From NCBI GenBank assembly GCA_002842875.1, contig PHEF01000009.1, positions 1 through 38,791 on the forward strand: a DNA stretch of 38,791 nucleotides, read 5' to 3'. The DNA is from Alphaproteobacteria bacterium HGW-Alphaproteobacteria-3 (GTDB lineage: Bacteria; Pseudomonadota; Alphaproteobacteria; Parvibaculales; Parvibaculaceae). A program made the translations under genes and the position numbers. Shown here piece after piece: positions 32,117 through 38,791 of the stretch. Under the pieces are notes generated by a model. That model was not told the origin of the DNA and ran no database searches. It saw nothing but the letters and a program-made list of their open reading frames with translations. Numbering within the stretch: the first letter of the stretch is position 1; the number at the start of each line of letters is the position of its first letter.

Positions 32117-32234
32117 TCTGAAAACGGCCCGGATTGGCGGGCATTGGAGTGCGTGAGAGGGCTTCCGGTTTCCCTAGGGTGACTTGGGGCCTTGCTCCCC
32201 CTATAAACCGCTGAACCCCAACCGGGACGCATCC

Positions 32235-33512
32235 ATGGACACAATACACATTCGCGGCGGCCGCCGTCTCAAGGGCCGGATCCCCGTGAGCGGCGCGAAA
32301 AACGCGGCCCTGCCGCTGATGACGGCCTCCCTCCTGACGGACGAGCCGCTGACCCTCACCAACATGCCGCGCCTCGCGGATGTGCGCACGCTTGGCCGCC
32401 TTCTCGATGTCCTGGGCGCGGATATGTCCCTCGACGAAGGCGCCGATGCCGACGTGATGACGCTGCACGCCAAGGACATCCGTTCCACCACCGCGCCTTA
32501 CGAGATCGTCTCGAAGATCCGCGCGAGCTTCTGGGTCCTCGGGCCTCTTCTCGCCCGCTGCCATGAGGCGAAGGTCTCGCTGCCAGGCGGCTGCGCCATC
32601 GGCGCGCGCCCCGTCGATCTCTATATTAAGGGCCTCCAGAAGATGGGCGCCGGGATCGATCTGGTGGACGGCTATGTCCATGCCTCCGCCCCCGGCGGCC
32701 TCAAGGGCGCGGTCATCCGTTCGCCCATCGTCTCCGTCGGCGCCACGCACACGCTGATGATGGCCGCCACGCTCGCCGATGGCCTCACCGTGCTGGAAAA
32801 TGCCGCCCGCGAGCCCGAGATCGTCGATGTCGCGAACTGCCTTGTCGCCATGGGCGCGAAGATCGAGGGCATCGGAACCTCCACGCTCCGCATCGAAGGC
32901 GTGGAAAGGCTCCACGGCGCCACCCACCGCGTCATTTCGGACCGCATCGAGGCCGGGACCTACGCCATCGCCGCCGCCATGACGGGCGGCGAGATCGTGC
33001 TTGAAGGCGCCATCGGAGAAACCTTCGAGGCCGCCCTCTCCGTGCTGCGCGCCGCCGGCGCCGAGGTCGAGAGCGAGCAGGGCGCCGTCCGCGTCGCGCG
33101 CAACGGCGCGCGCCTGCAGGCGACCGACGTCGTGACGCAGGTCTTCCCCGGCTTCCCGACCGACCTCCAGGCGCAGTTCATGGCGCTGATGACGGTGGCC
33201 GAAGGCGAATCCGAAATCACCGAGACCATTTTCGAAAACCGCTTCATGCATGTGCAGGAGCTGGCGCGTTTCGGCGCCGACATTTCGCTTCACGGCGACA
33301 AGGCGCTGGTGCGCGGTGTGGAGAAGCTGAAAGGGGCGCCCGTCATGGCCTCGGACCTTCGCGCCTCCGCCGCCCTCATCATCGCGGGCCTTGCCGCCGA
33401 AGGCGAAACCATCGTCAATCGCGTCTACCACCTCGACCGCGGTTTCGAGCGCATCGAGGCGAAGCTCAGCGCCTGCGGCGCCGAGATCTGGCGTGAGAAA
33501 GCAACGCAATAG
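32235..33512 (+). CDS. murA: UDP-N-acetylglucosamine 1-carboxyvinyltransferase
   Basis: The 425-residue enzyme makes the first committed step of peptidoglycan synthesis, transferring enolpyruvate from PEP to UDP-GlcNAc. Landmarks are [12 protein letters not shown] with the conserved Lys22, the catalytic Cys120 in [14 protein letters not shown] (the fosfomycin-reactive residue, present as Cys), the repeated inside-out alpha/beta folds, and [13 protein letters not shown] near residue 310. The ATG at 32235 gives the usual N-terminus DTIHIRGG. It heads the conserved alphaproteobacterial cluster; the DUF2948 gene starts 12 bp after its stop. Confidence 0.97.
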   Translation: MDTIHIRGGRRLKGRIPVSGAKNAALPLMTASLLTDEPLTLTNMPRLADVRTLGRLLDVLGADMSLDEGADADVMTLHAKDIRSTTAPYEIVSKIRASFWVLGPLLARCHEAKVSLPGGCAIGARPVDLYIKGLQKMGAGIDLVDGYVHASAPGGLKGAVIRSPIVSVGATHTLMMAATLADGLTVLENAAREPEIVDVANCLVAMGAKIEGIGTSTLRIEGVERLHGATHRVISDRIEAGTYAIAAAMTGGEIVLEGAIGETFEAALSVLRAAGAEVESEQGAVRVARNGARLQATDVVTQVFPGFPTDLQAQFMALMTVAEGESEITETIFENRFMHVQELARFGADISLHGDKALVRGVEKLKGAPVMASDLRASAALIIAGLAAEGETIVNRVYHLDRGFERIEAKLSACGAEIWREKATQ

Positions 33513-33524
33513 GGGCGGGAACCG

Positions 33525-33965
33525 ATGACGAAAGACCTTCGCCTCGCTGCCGAGGACGCCGCCGACCTCGAAATCGTCTCCGCCGCCTTGCAGGATGCGG
33601 TCACCCATGTCCGCGATCTTGCTTTCCTCCCCTCCACGCGCCGCTTCGCCTGTGTGGTGAACCGGTTTCGCTGGGAGGGGGAGGGCAAGGACCGGAAGCC
33701 GGGGCACGAGCGCGTCCGCGCCGGGCTCCATTTCGAGAATGTAACCTCCGCCCGCGCCCGCAACATCGCGCAGGACCGGCCGGACGGCGTGCTGAACCTT
33801 CTCGCCATCCGCTTCGACGAGTTGAACCCGCCCTCGGGTCTCGTCACGCTGGTCTTCTCGGGCGGCGCCGAAGTGCAGCTTGAGGTCGAGGCGCTGGAAG
33901 CCCATCTCTCCGACCTCGGCCTCGTCTGGGAAACGCCGAACAAGCCGGAACACGATCTGGATTGA
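33525..33965 (+). CDS. DUF2948 family protein
   Basis: The 146-residue cytoplasmic protein matches DUF2948: LRLAAEDAADLEIVSAALQD at residues 5-24, FLPSTRRFACVVNRFRWE, GLHFENVTSARARNI, and LNLLAIRF with the acidic C-terminal GGAEVQLEVEALEAHLSDLG. The family is almost confined to Alphaproteobacteria and is usually found between murA and hisD, as here. Its function is unknown. GGGA precedes the ATG and the 12-bp distance from murA indicates one transcript. Confidence 0.9.
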   Translation: MTKDLRLAAEDAADLEIVSAALQDAVTHVRDLAFLPSTRRFACVVNRFRWEGEGKDRKPGHERVRAGLHFENVTSARARNIAQDRPDGVLNLLAIRFDELNPPSGLVTLVFSGGAEVQLEVEALEAHLSDLGLVWETPNKPEHDLD

Positions 33966-33991
33966 TATGATGTACGGGCTTCTTCTAAACC

Positions 33992-34079
33992 GTCATGACC
34001 CGGCTTGTCCGGGTCATCCACGTCTTTCTTCCTTGATTGCGGCAAAGACGTGGATGGCCCGCATGAAGCGGGCCATGAC
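33992..34079. repeat. GTCATGGCCCGG-type repeat, full nested palindrome
   Basis: An 88-bp element of the same design as 14603-14694. Left half GTCATGACCCGGCTTGTCC...CACGTCTTT pairs with right half AAAGACGTGGATGGCCCG...GGGCCATGAC. It lies inside the murA-hisD operon and ends about 10 bp before the hisD ribosome-binding site, so a folded transcript could affect hisD expression or mRNA processing. Confidence 0.85.
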
Positions 34080-34098
34080 GAAAATAGGTTAAGGTCCA

Positions 34099-35391
34099 AT
34101 GCCCACTCGCCTGAATGCAAACGACGCGAATTTCGAGGAAGCCTTCGCGGCCCTTCTGGATGCGAAGCGCGAGACCTCGCTCGATGTGCGCGACGCGGTG
34201 GAAAAGATCGTCGCGGATGTGCGCGGGCGCGGCGACGAGGCGCTCGTCGAATACACGAAGCGTTTCGACCGGCTGGACCTCACCGCCGCCACGCTGGCCA
34301 TTCCGCAGTCGCAGCTCGATGCCGCGATGGATGCTTGCGATACGAAGACGCTCGATGCCCTGAAGACCGCCGCCGCGCGCATCGAGGCCTATCACGAGCG
34401 CCAGCGGCCCGAGGATGCCCGCTTCACCGACGAGGCTGGCGTCGAACTCGGCCACCGCTGGACGTCCATCGGCGCCGTCGGCCTCTATGTGCCGGGCGGC
34501 ACGGCGAATTATCCGAGCTCCGTGCTGATGAATGCGATCCCCGCGAAAGTCGCGGGCGTTGCGCGCATCGTCATGGTCGTGCCCACGCTCGATGGCGTCG
34601 TGAACCCGCTGGTGCTTGCCGCCGCGAAGCTTGCCGGCGTGAACGAGGTTTACCGGATCGGTGGAGCGCAGGCCGTCGCCGCGCTCGCCTTCGGCACGGA
34701 GACCATCGCCGCCGTCGACAAGATCGTCGGCCCCGGCAACGCCTTCGTCGCCGAAGCCAAGCGCCAGGTCTTCGGCACGGTCGGCATCGACATGATCGCG
34801 GGCCCCTCCGAAATCCTCGTCGTCGCCGATGGCGAAAACGATCCCGAATGGATCGCCGCCGATCTTCTCTCCCAGGCCGAGCACGATGCGAGTTCGCAGT
34901 CGATCCTCATAACGGACGATGCCGCTTTCGCCGCGCGCGTCGAGGAAGCAGTGGAGCGTCAGTTGAAGGCGCTCCCGCGCGAGACGACCGCGACGAAGAG
35001 CTGGGCCGATTTCGGCGCCGTCATCCTGGTCGAAAAACTCGATGACGCGGCGCCGCTCGTGGATCGTCTCGCGCCGGAACATCTCGAACTCGCGGTCGCC
35101 GACCCCGAGGCGCTGCTCGCGAAAATTTCCAATGCGGGGGCGATCTTTCTCGGGCGTCACACGCCGGAGGCGATCGGCGACTATGTAGCCGGCTCGAACC
35201 ACGTCCTGCCCACGGCGCGTTCGGCGCGCTTCTCGTCGGGTCTCAACGTGCTCGACTTCATGAAACGCAGCTCCATCGTCCGCTGCGACGCGGATGCGCT
35301 GCGCGCCATCGGCCCCGCCGCCCTCGCGCTCGCCGAAGCCGAAGGCCTCGATGCCCACGGCCGCTCCATCGCGATTCGCCTGAACCTGTGA
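34099..35391 (+). CDS. hisD: Histidinol dehydrogenase
   Basis: The 430-residue zinc enzyme catalyses the last two steps of histidine synthesis, oxidising L-histidinol to L-histidine with two NAD+. Visible landmarks are WTSIGAVGLYVPGGTANYPS, GGAQAVAALAFGTETI, GPGNAFVAEAKRQVFG, the Zn-site QAEHDASSQS, and LAPEHLELAVADPEALL with the catalytic His region. AAGG lies six bases before the ATG. Other his genes are not in the window; hisD sits alone in this housekeeping cluster, as is usual in Alphaproteobacteria. Confidence 0.97.
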   Translation: MPTRLNANDANFEEAFAALLDAKRETSLDVRDAVEKIVADVRGRGDEALVEYTKRFDRLDLTAATLAIPQSQLDAAMDACDTKTLDALKTAAARIEAYHERQRPEDARFTDEAGVELGHRWTSIGAVGLYVPGGTANYPSSVLMNAIPAKVAGVARIVMVVPTLDGVVNPLVLAAAKLAGVNEVYRIGGAQAVAALAFGTETIAAVDKIVGPGNAFVAEAKRQVFGTVGIDMIAGPSEILVVADGENDPEWIAADLLSQAEHDASSQSILITDDAAFAARVEEAVERQLKALPRETTATKSWADFGAVILVEKLDDAAPLVDRLAPEHLELAVADPEALLAKISNAGAIFLGRHTPEAIGDYVAGSNHVLPTARSARFSSGLNVLDFMKRSSIVRCDADALRAIGPAALALAEAEGLDAHGRSIAIRLNL

Positions 35392-35402
35392 ACGCCTTTC
35401 TT

Positions 35403-35487
35403 TCCACCCTCCCCTCGGGGAGGGTCAAACGGATATCTTTGCAGCTTGCCTGCGAAGAGGTCCGTTTGGGGCGGGGGGGCGCAGGCA
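35403..35487. repeat. CCACCCTCCC-type palindromic repeat
   Basis: CCACCCTCCC-CTCG-GGGAGGG is followed by CAAACGG (about 35426) which pairs with CCGTTTG (about 35462), enclosing TTTGCAG/CTGCGAA. The whole can form a nested stem between hisD and the UPF0262 gene. It is related to 23109-23166. Confidence 0.65.
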
Positions 35488-35540
35488 CGCGAGCCATCCC
35501 CTCGCTTCCGCCCGTGAAATCGGCTTAAAGTACCGCCACC

Positions 35541-36071
35541 ATGTCAGACCGCTCCGCAGACGACGAAGCCAGCGCGGACGTCCCGCCCGCCATGCCGGAG
35601 GGCGAGGCTTACCGCATCGTCGACCTCGTCCTCGACGAGCACACGGTCATGCGCCGCAGCCCGGACGTCGAGCATGAGCGCAAGGTGGCGATCTTCGACC
35701 TGCTGGAGGAAAACCGCTTCGCGCCGGTCGGCAGCGATGGCGGTCCTTACGTCCTCCATCTCGCCATTGAGGAAAACCGTCTCGTTTTCGACATCCGTCT
35801 CGAAGGCGGCGTGCCGCACGGCAAGGTGCTTCTCTCGCTCACGCCTTTCCGCAAGATCATCAAGGACTATTTCCTGATCTGCGAAAGCTATTACGACGCG
35901 ATCAAAACGGCCGCGCCCTCGCAGATCGAGGCGATCGACATGGGCCGTCGCGGCCTCCACAACGAGGGATCGGAGACGCTGAAGGAGCGCCTCTCCGGCA
36001 AGATCGAGATGGACTTCGACACGGCGCGCCGCCTTTTCACCCTCATTTGCGTCCTGCACATCAAGGGATGA
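35541..36071 (+). CDS. UPF0262 family protein
   Basis: The 176-residue cytoplasmic protein matches UPF0262: [20 protein letters not shown] (25-44), [55 protein letters not shown] and [19 protein letters not shown]. The family is alphaproteobacterial, conserved after hisD, and of unknown function. Its stop overlaps the next gene's ATG (ATGA), so it is coupled to the phosphatase-like protein. No strong Shine-Dalgarno is seen; the start is the first ATG after a repeat-containing gap. Confidence 0.92.
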   Translation: MSDRSADDEASADVPPAMPEGEAYRIVDLVLDEHTVMRRSPDVEHERKVAIFDLLEENRFAPVGSDGGPYVLHLAIEENRLVFDIRLEGGVPHGKVLLSLTPFRKIIKDYFLICESYYDAIKTAAPSQIEAIDMGRRGLHNEGSETLKERLSGKIEMDFDTARRLFTLICVLHIKG

Positions 36072-36574
36072 CCGCGATGGCCGCGCGAACACGAACCGGA
36101 AGCGCAAAGACCGGGCGCAAGGACGCGATGCCCGCCTCCGTTCTCTTCGTCTGCAATCTCAACGCAATCCGTTCGCCCATCGCCGAGGCGCTCCTGAAGA
36201 AAAACCACGGCGCCCGCATCTTCATCGATTCGGCCGGCGTCTCGCCGGCGGAAGAAGCCGATCCCTTCGCCGCCGAGGTTCTGCGTGAGGCGGGCTTCGA
36301 TCTTTCGATTCGCGCGCCGAAGAGCATCGCCGAAATCGACGACGTCACGAGCTTCGATCTGATCGTCGCCTTGACGCCCGAGGCGAAAGAGAAAGCGGAG
36401 GCGCTGACGCGGTCCTCCGCTACCGATGTCGAATATTGGGAGATAGCCGATCCGCTCGCCGCGCCGACCGGCGGCAATCGCGAGCGCCGCCTCGCCGCCT
36501 ATCGCGAGTTGCGCGACGCCATCGCACGCCGGATCGAAAGCCGTTTCGGTTCCGCCTCCACCGCGACGGGGTGA
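36068..36574 (+). CDS. Low-molecular-weight phosphatase family protein
   Basis: The 168-residue protein belongs to the LMW protein-tyrosine phosphatase/arsenate reductase fold. The P-loop is [10 protein letters not shown] (CX5R, near residue 29), a downstream SAGVSPAE segment matches the family, and the general acid lies in IADPLAAP (DP loop). The second Cys often found in the P-loop of tyrosine phosphatases (CxGNxCRS) is replaced by Ala. Known homologues follow UPF0262 in other alphaproteobacteria; the substrate is unknown. The start is the ATG overlapping the UPF0262 stop; an internal ATG at 36128, 20 codons in, is an alternative because the first residues are a basic linker. Confidence 0.85.
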   Translation: MTAMAARTRTGSAKTGRKDAMPASVLFVCNLNAIRSPIAEALLKKNHGARIFIDSAGVSPAEEADPFAAEVLREAGFDLSIRAPKSIAEIDDVTSFDLIVALTPEAKEKAEALTRSSATDVEYWEIADPLAAPTGGNRERRLAAYRELRDAIARRIESRFGSASTATG

Positions 36575-36701
36575 TCGGCGGTGTGACGGTTCGATGGCAT
36601 TCGGGTGACAGTCGCCGCCCTTTATCCCCGCCCGCATCCATGAAACCGCCGCAATCGCCGTGCTATAAAGTGGAAAATCTCAATGGGGAGAGCACCTTGC
36701 C

Positions 36702-37427
36702 ATGAAATCGATCCTTGCACTGACGGCAGCCCTGGTTCTTGGCCTCGGCATCGCGCTCGGCGGTTATCTCGCGGGCGACGGATTCGTGAAATCGCGTCTC
36801 GGCGATCGCTCCGTATCGGTAAAAGGCCTTTCGGAACGGGAGGTTAAGGCCGATCTCGCGCTCTGGGCCCTGCGCTTCGTCGTCACCGGCAACGACCTCG
36901 CCGAGACCCAGGCAGAGGTGAAGCGGAACGCCGATGTCGTATCCAACTTCCTGAAATCGCACGGTTTTTCGGAAGACGAGGTCGAGCTTCAGGCGCCCCA
37001 GGTCACCGACCGCCTTGCCCAGATGTACTCGAGCGGTCAGTTCGATACGCGCTTCATCATCGCCCAGCAGCTTGTGCTGCGCTCGACGGATGTGGACAAG
37101 GTCGCGAAGGCGAACCGCGACAGCAGCACCCTCGTCGAGCAAGGTGTTGTTTTATCTAACGAATATGGTCCCGTCCGGCCGTCCTACCTGTTCACGAAGA
37201 TCGCCGACGTGAAGCCTCAAATGATCGAGGAGGCGACGAAGCGCGCTCGCGAAGCCGCGGAAACCTTCGCCGCCGATTCGGGCTCCCGTCTCGGTGGCAT
37301 CAAGCGCGCCTGGCAGGGCCAGTTCTCGATCCAGCCGCGCGACGAGATTCCCGGCGCGCAGGAGACGGAGCAGGTCATGAAGACCGTCCGCGTCGTCTCC
37401 ACCATTGAGTACCTGCTGGCTGACTGA
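36702..37427 (+). CDS. SIMPL (DUF541) domain envelope protein
   Basis: The 241-residue protein has one N-terminal membrane segment (ILALTAALVLGLGIALGGYL), probably an anchor or signal peptide. The SIMPL domain follows: SVSVKGLSEREVKADLALWA (38-57), an alternating beta-helix pattern, LRSTDVDKVAKANRDSSTLV, and the final VRVVSTIEYLL. SIMPL proteins are periplasmic or membrane-bound and of unclear, possibly stress-related, function. It interrupts the otherwise conserved order phosphatase - infA and is flanked by 127- and 120-bp gaps and its own hairpin, so it is likely a separate transcription unit. TTATCCCCG also occurs upstream, at about 36622. Confidence 0.88.
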   Translation: MKSILALTAALVLGLGIALGGYLAGDGFVKSRLGDRSVSVKGLSEREVKADLALWALRFVVTGNDLAETQAEVKRNADVVSNFLKSHGFSEDEVELQAPQVTDRLAQMYSSGQFDTRFIIAQQLVLRSTDVDKVAKANRDSSTLVEQGVVLSNEYGPVRPSYLFTKIADVKPQMIEEATKRAREAAETFAADSGSRLGGIKRAWQGQFSIQPRDEIPGAQETEQVMKTVRVVSTIEYLLAD

Positions 37428-37457
37428 GCGGAAATCCTTCGAAAATCAATGCCTTGG

Positions 37458-37498
37458 GCCCGGTCTCCTCGCGAATTCGAGGGCCGGGCTCTTGATTT
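37458..37498 (+). terminator. Hairpin after the SIMPL gene, likely terminator
   Basis: GCCCGG...CCGGGC arms enclose CCTCG-CGAATT-CGAGG, giving a long stem of two segments (37458-37489), followed by TCTTGATTT. It lies 31 bp after the SIMPL stop and before infA. Confidence 0.6.
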
Positions 37499-37547
37499 CC
37501 GGAGGCTTTGTGACCATTCTTCCGGCCAAATTTCCGAAGGATAGTGA

Positions 37548-37766
37548 ATGTCGAAGGAAGAACTGCTCGAGTTTCCGGGCGTTGTGACGGAACTGCTGCC
37601 GAACGCAACATTCCGCGTCAAGCTCGAGAACGAACACGAGATCATCGCCCACACGGCGGGCAAGATGCGCAAGAACCGCATCCGCGTCCTCGCGGGTGAC
37701 AAGGTGCTCGTCGAAATGACGCCCTACGATCTGACGAAGGGGCGGATCACCTACCGCTTCAAGTGA
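37548..37766 (+). CDS. infA: Translation initiation factor IF-1
   Basis: The 72-residue S1/OB-fold protein is full length for IF-1: [60 protein letters not shown] and KGRITYRFK match throughout. IF-1 binds the 30S A site during initiation. AAGGA lies upstream of the ATG. Its stop overlaps the GTG start of maf (GTGA), so the two are translationally coupled. Confidence 0.98.
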   Translation: MSKEELLEFPGVVTELLPNATFRVKLENEHEIIAHTAGKMRKNRIRVLAGDKVLVEMTPYDLTKGRITYRFK

Positions 37767-38344
37767 CCCGGCTCATCCTCGCCAGCGCTTCGCCCCGCAG
37801 GCTCGCGCTGCTTGCGCAAATCGGCATCGAGCCCGACCTCGTCATCGCCGCCGGCATCGACGAAACCCCGCACAGCAAGGAATTGCCGCGCGATCACGCC
37901 GAGCGTCTCGCGCGTGAAAAGGCTGAGGCCGTTGCATCAAGCCACGCCGGTGCCTTCGTGCTCGGCGCGGATACGGTGGTCGCTTGCGGTCGCCGAATTC
38001 TGCCGAAGCCCGAAACCGAGGCCGAGGCGGCGGAATGCCTGAAGCTACTGTCGGGCCGCGCCCATCGCGTCTACACCGCCATCCATCTCATTGCGCCGCA
38101 TCGTTGCGCGGCGCGGGTGAACGAAACGCGCGTGACGTTCAAGCGTCTCTCGCAGGACGAAATCTCGTTGTATCTCGCCTCGGGCGAATGGCGGGGCAAG
38201 GCCGGCGGCTATGCGATCCAGGGCCGCGCCGCCATGTTCGTCCGCGCGCTCGCAGGGTCCCATTCGTCCGTGGTTGGCCTGCCGCTTTTCGAGACGGCGG
38301 CGCTCCTTTCCGGGGCCGGATATCCAGCGATTTCAAGGGCCTGA
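37763..38344 (+). CDS. maf: Maf-like nucleotide pyrophosphatase
   Basis: The 193-residue protein hydrolyses non-canonical or methylated nucleoside triphosphates to monophosphates. Family motifs are [14 protein letters not shown] (4-17), [51 protein letters not shown] and [16 protein letters not shown], and [15 protein letters not shown] near the end. It starts with GTG at 37763, overlapping the infA stop; no ATG lies near. The position after infA is conserved in Alphaproteobacteria. Confidence 0.95.
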   Translation: MTRLILASASPRRLALLAQIGIEPDLVIAAGIDETPHSKELPRDHAERLAREKAEAVASSHAGAFVLGADTVVACGRRILPKPETEAEAAECLKLLSGRAHRVYTAIHLIAPHRCAARVNETRVTFKRLSQDEISLYLASGEWRGKAGGYAIQGRAAMFVRALAGSHSSVVGLPLFETAALLSGAGYPAISRA

Positions 38345-38467
38345 CGCGACTATCCTCCGCACGAACAACAGTGTTAGGATCGGAGCTTCAAGGCTTGAAG
38401 AGATGGCGGGTGAAGAGGAGGCATCCAGTAGCGTGGGGGCGCGCGCCGGATGCAAATCGGGGTTTTT

Positions 38468-38791
38468 ATGTCCGAAGAAGTTTTGATCAATGTGGGTCCC
38501 GGCGAGACACGCGTCGCGATCGTCGAGGACGGGCGTCCCGTGGAACTGTTCCTGGAACGGACCATGGAAGACGACCTCAAGGCGAAGACGGGCCGTGCGG
38601 GACATTCGCTGATCGGCAATATCTTTCTCGGCCGCGTGCAGCGCGTCCTGCCTGGTATGCAGGCGGCATTCGTCGAGGTCGGCCTTGAGCGGGCGGGCTT
38701 TCTCGGCGCGCGCGAAGCACGCTGTCTGTGCGAACTCACCGGGCTCGACGAGGGCACGTTGCCGCCGATCAGCGCCTGCGTGCAGGAAGGG
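38468..38791 (+). CDS. Ribonuclease E/G family protein, 5' part only
   Basis: The first 108 residues are present; the gene runs off the window. SEEVLINVGPGETRVAIVED, VELFLERTMEDDLKAKTGRA, HSLIGNIFLGRVQRVLPGMQ and AAFVEVGLERAGFLGAREAR are typical of the N-terminal subdomain and S1 domain start of RNase E/G enzymes, which cleave single-stranded RNA in mRNA decay and rRNA maturation. RNase G (rng) is likely from the maf neighbourhood, but RNase E cannot be excluded without the C-terminus. GGGG lies before the ATG; an in-frame ATG at 38450 is an alternative start. Confidence 0.93.
   Translation, partial: MSEEVLINVGPGETRVAIVEDGRPVELFLERTMEDDLKAKTGRAGHSLIGNIFLGRVQRVLPGMQAAFVEVGLERAGFLGAREARCLCELTGLDEGTLPPISACVQEG

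Noticed and set aside
32067..33953. Open minus-strand frame across murA and the DUF2948 gene
   Set aside because: It is the antisense shadow of two clearly real genes.

Overview
The window is a compact, high-GC chromosomal segment from an alphaproteobacterium, most like a Parvibaculum-type member of the Hyphomicrobiales/Rhizobiales side of the class (inference). The strongest marker is the right-hand run murA - DUF2948 - hisD - UPF0262 - low-molecular-weight phosphatase - infA - maf - RNase E/G, a gene order typical of Alphaproteobacteria. DUF2948 and UPF0262 are largely confined to that class. No phage genes, transposases or CRISPR arrays are visible.

Left part (1-16.4 kb). On the minus strand are an encapsulin-associated ferritin (EncFtn) behind a GST-like gene, a secreted unknown protein, a TPR methyltransferase, a MaoC hydratase, two translationally coupled PaaI-type hotdog thioesterases and a secreted protein with a degenerate OmpA-like fold. 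A thiolase, a second MaoC hydratase and two tandem acyl-CoA dehydrogenases follow. Together these look like acyl-CoA (fatty acid, alkyl or aromatic side chain) breakdown. Next come an NhaP2-type antiporter, an SDR oxidoreductase, a class I glutamine amidotransferase and a prolyl iminopeptidase.

Middle part (16.4-31.4 kb). A class Ia ribonucleotide reductase (nrdA, nrdB) has a promoter overlapped by two NrdR-box-like sites exactly 31 bp apart. It is followed by an HU-type protein with a histone-like tail, a secreted GH17-like hydrolase, a GST, a three-gene BtuFCD/FecBCDE-type metal-chelate importer, a CPA2 antiporter, a DNA photolyase, an SDR coupled to a DUF6134 protein, a SpoU-family RNA methyltransferase and a lysoplasmalogenase. 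Directly after the last is a short, frameshifted and internally deleted remnant of a beta-lactamase-fold esterase.

Right part (31.4-38.8 kb). A 48-residue secreted Cys/His-rich protein, tRNA-Thr(GGU) with a partial copy of its 3' end beside it, and a 57-residue basic protein precede the conserved murA-to-RNase E/G cluster. The last gene runs off the window edge.

The intergenic DNA carries at least three families of dispersed palindromic repeats: GTCATGGCCCGG-type, CGTCATTGCGAGCGAAGC-type and CCACCCTCCC-type. One of the last type has apparently been translated into the C-terminus of the metal-binding protein. Other unexplained structure includes a cluster of four TTATCCCCG motifs with 11-bp iteron-like repeats upstream of the TPR methyltransferase, and a duplicated thiolase 3' end. 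I see no clear new defence or biosynthetic system; the best candidates for new biology are the EncFtn without a visible shell gene and the coupled thioesterase pair with complementary active-site changes.
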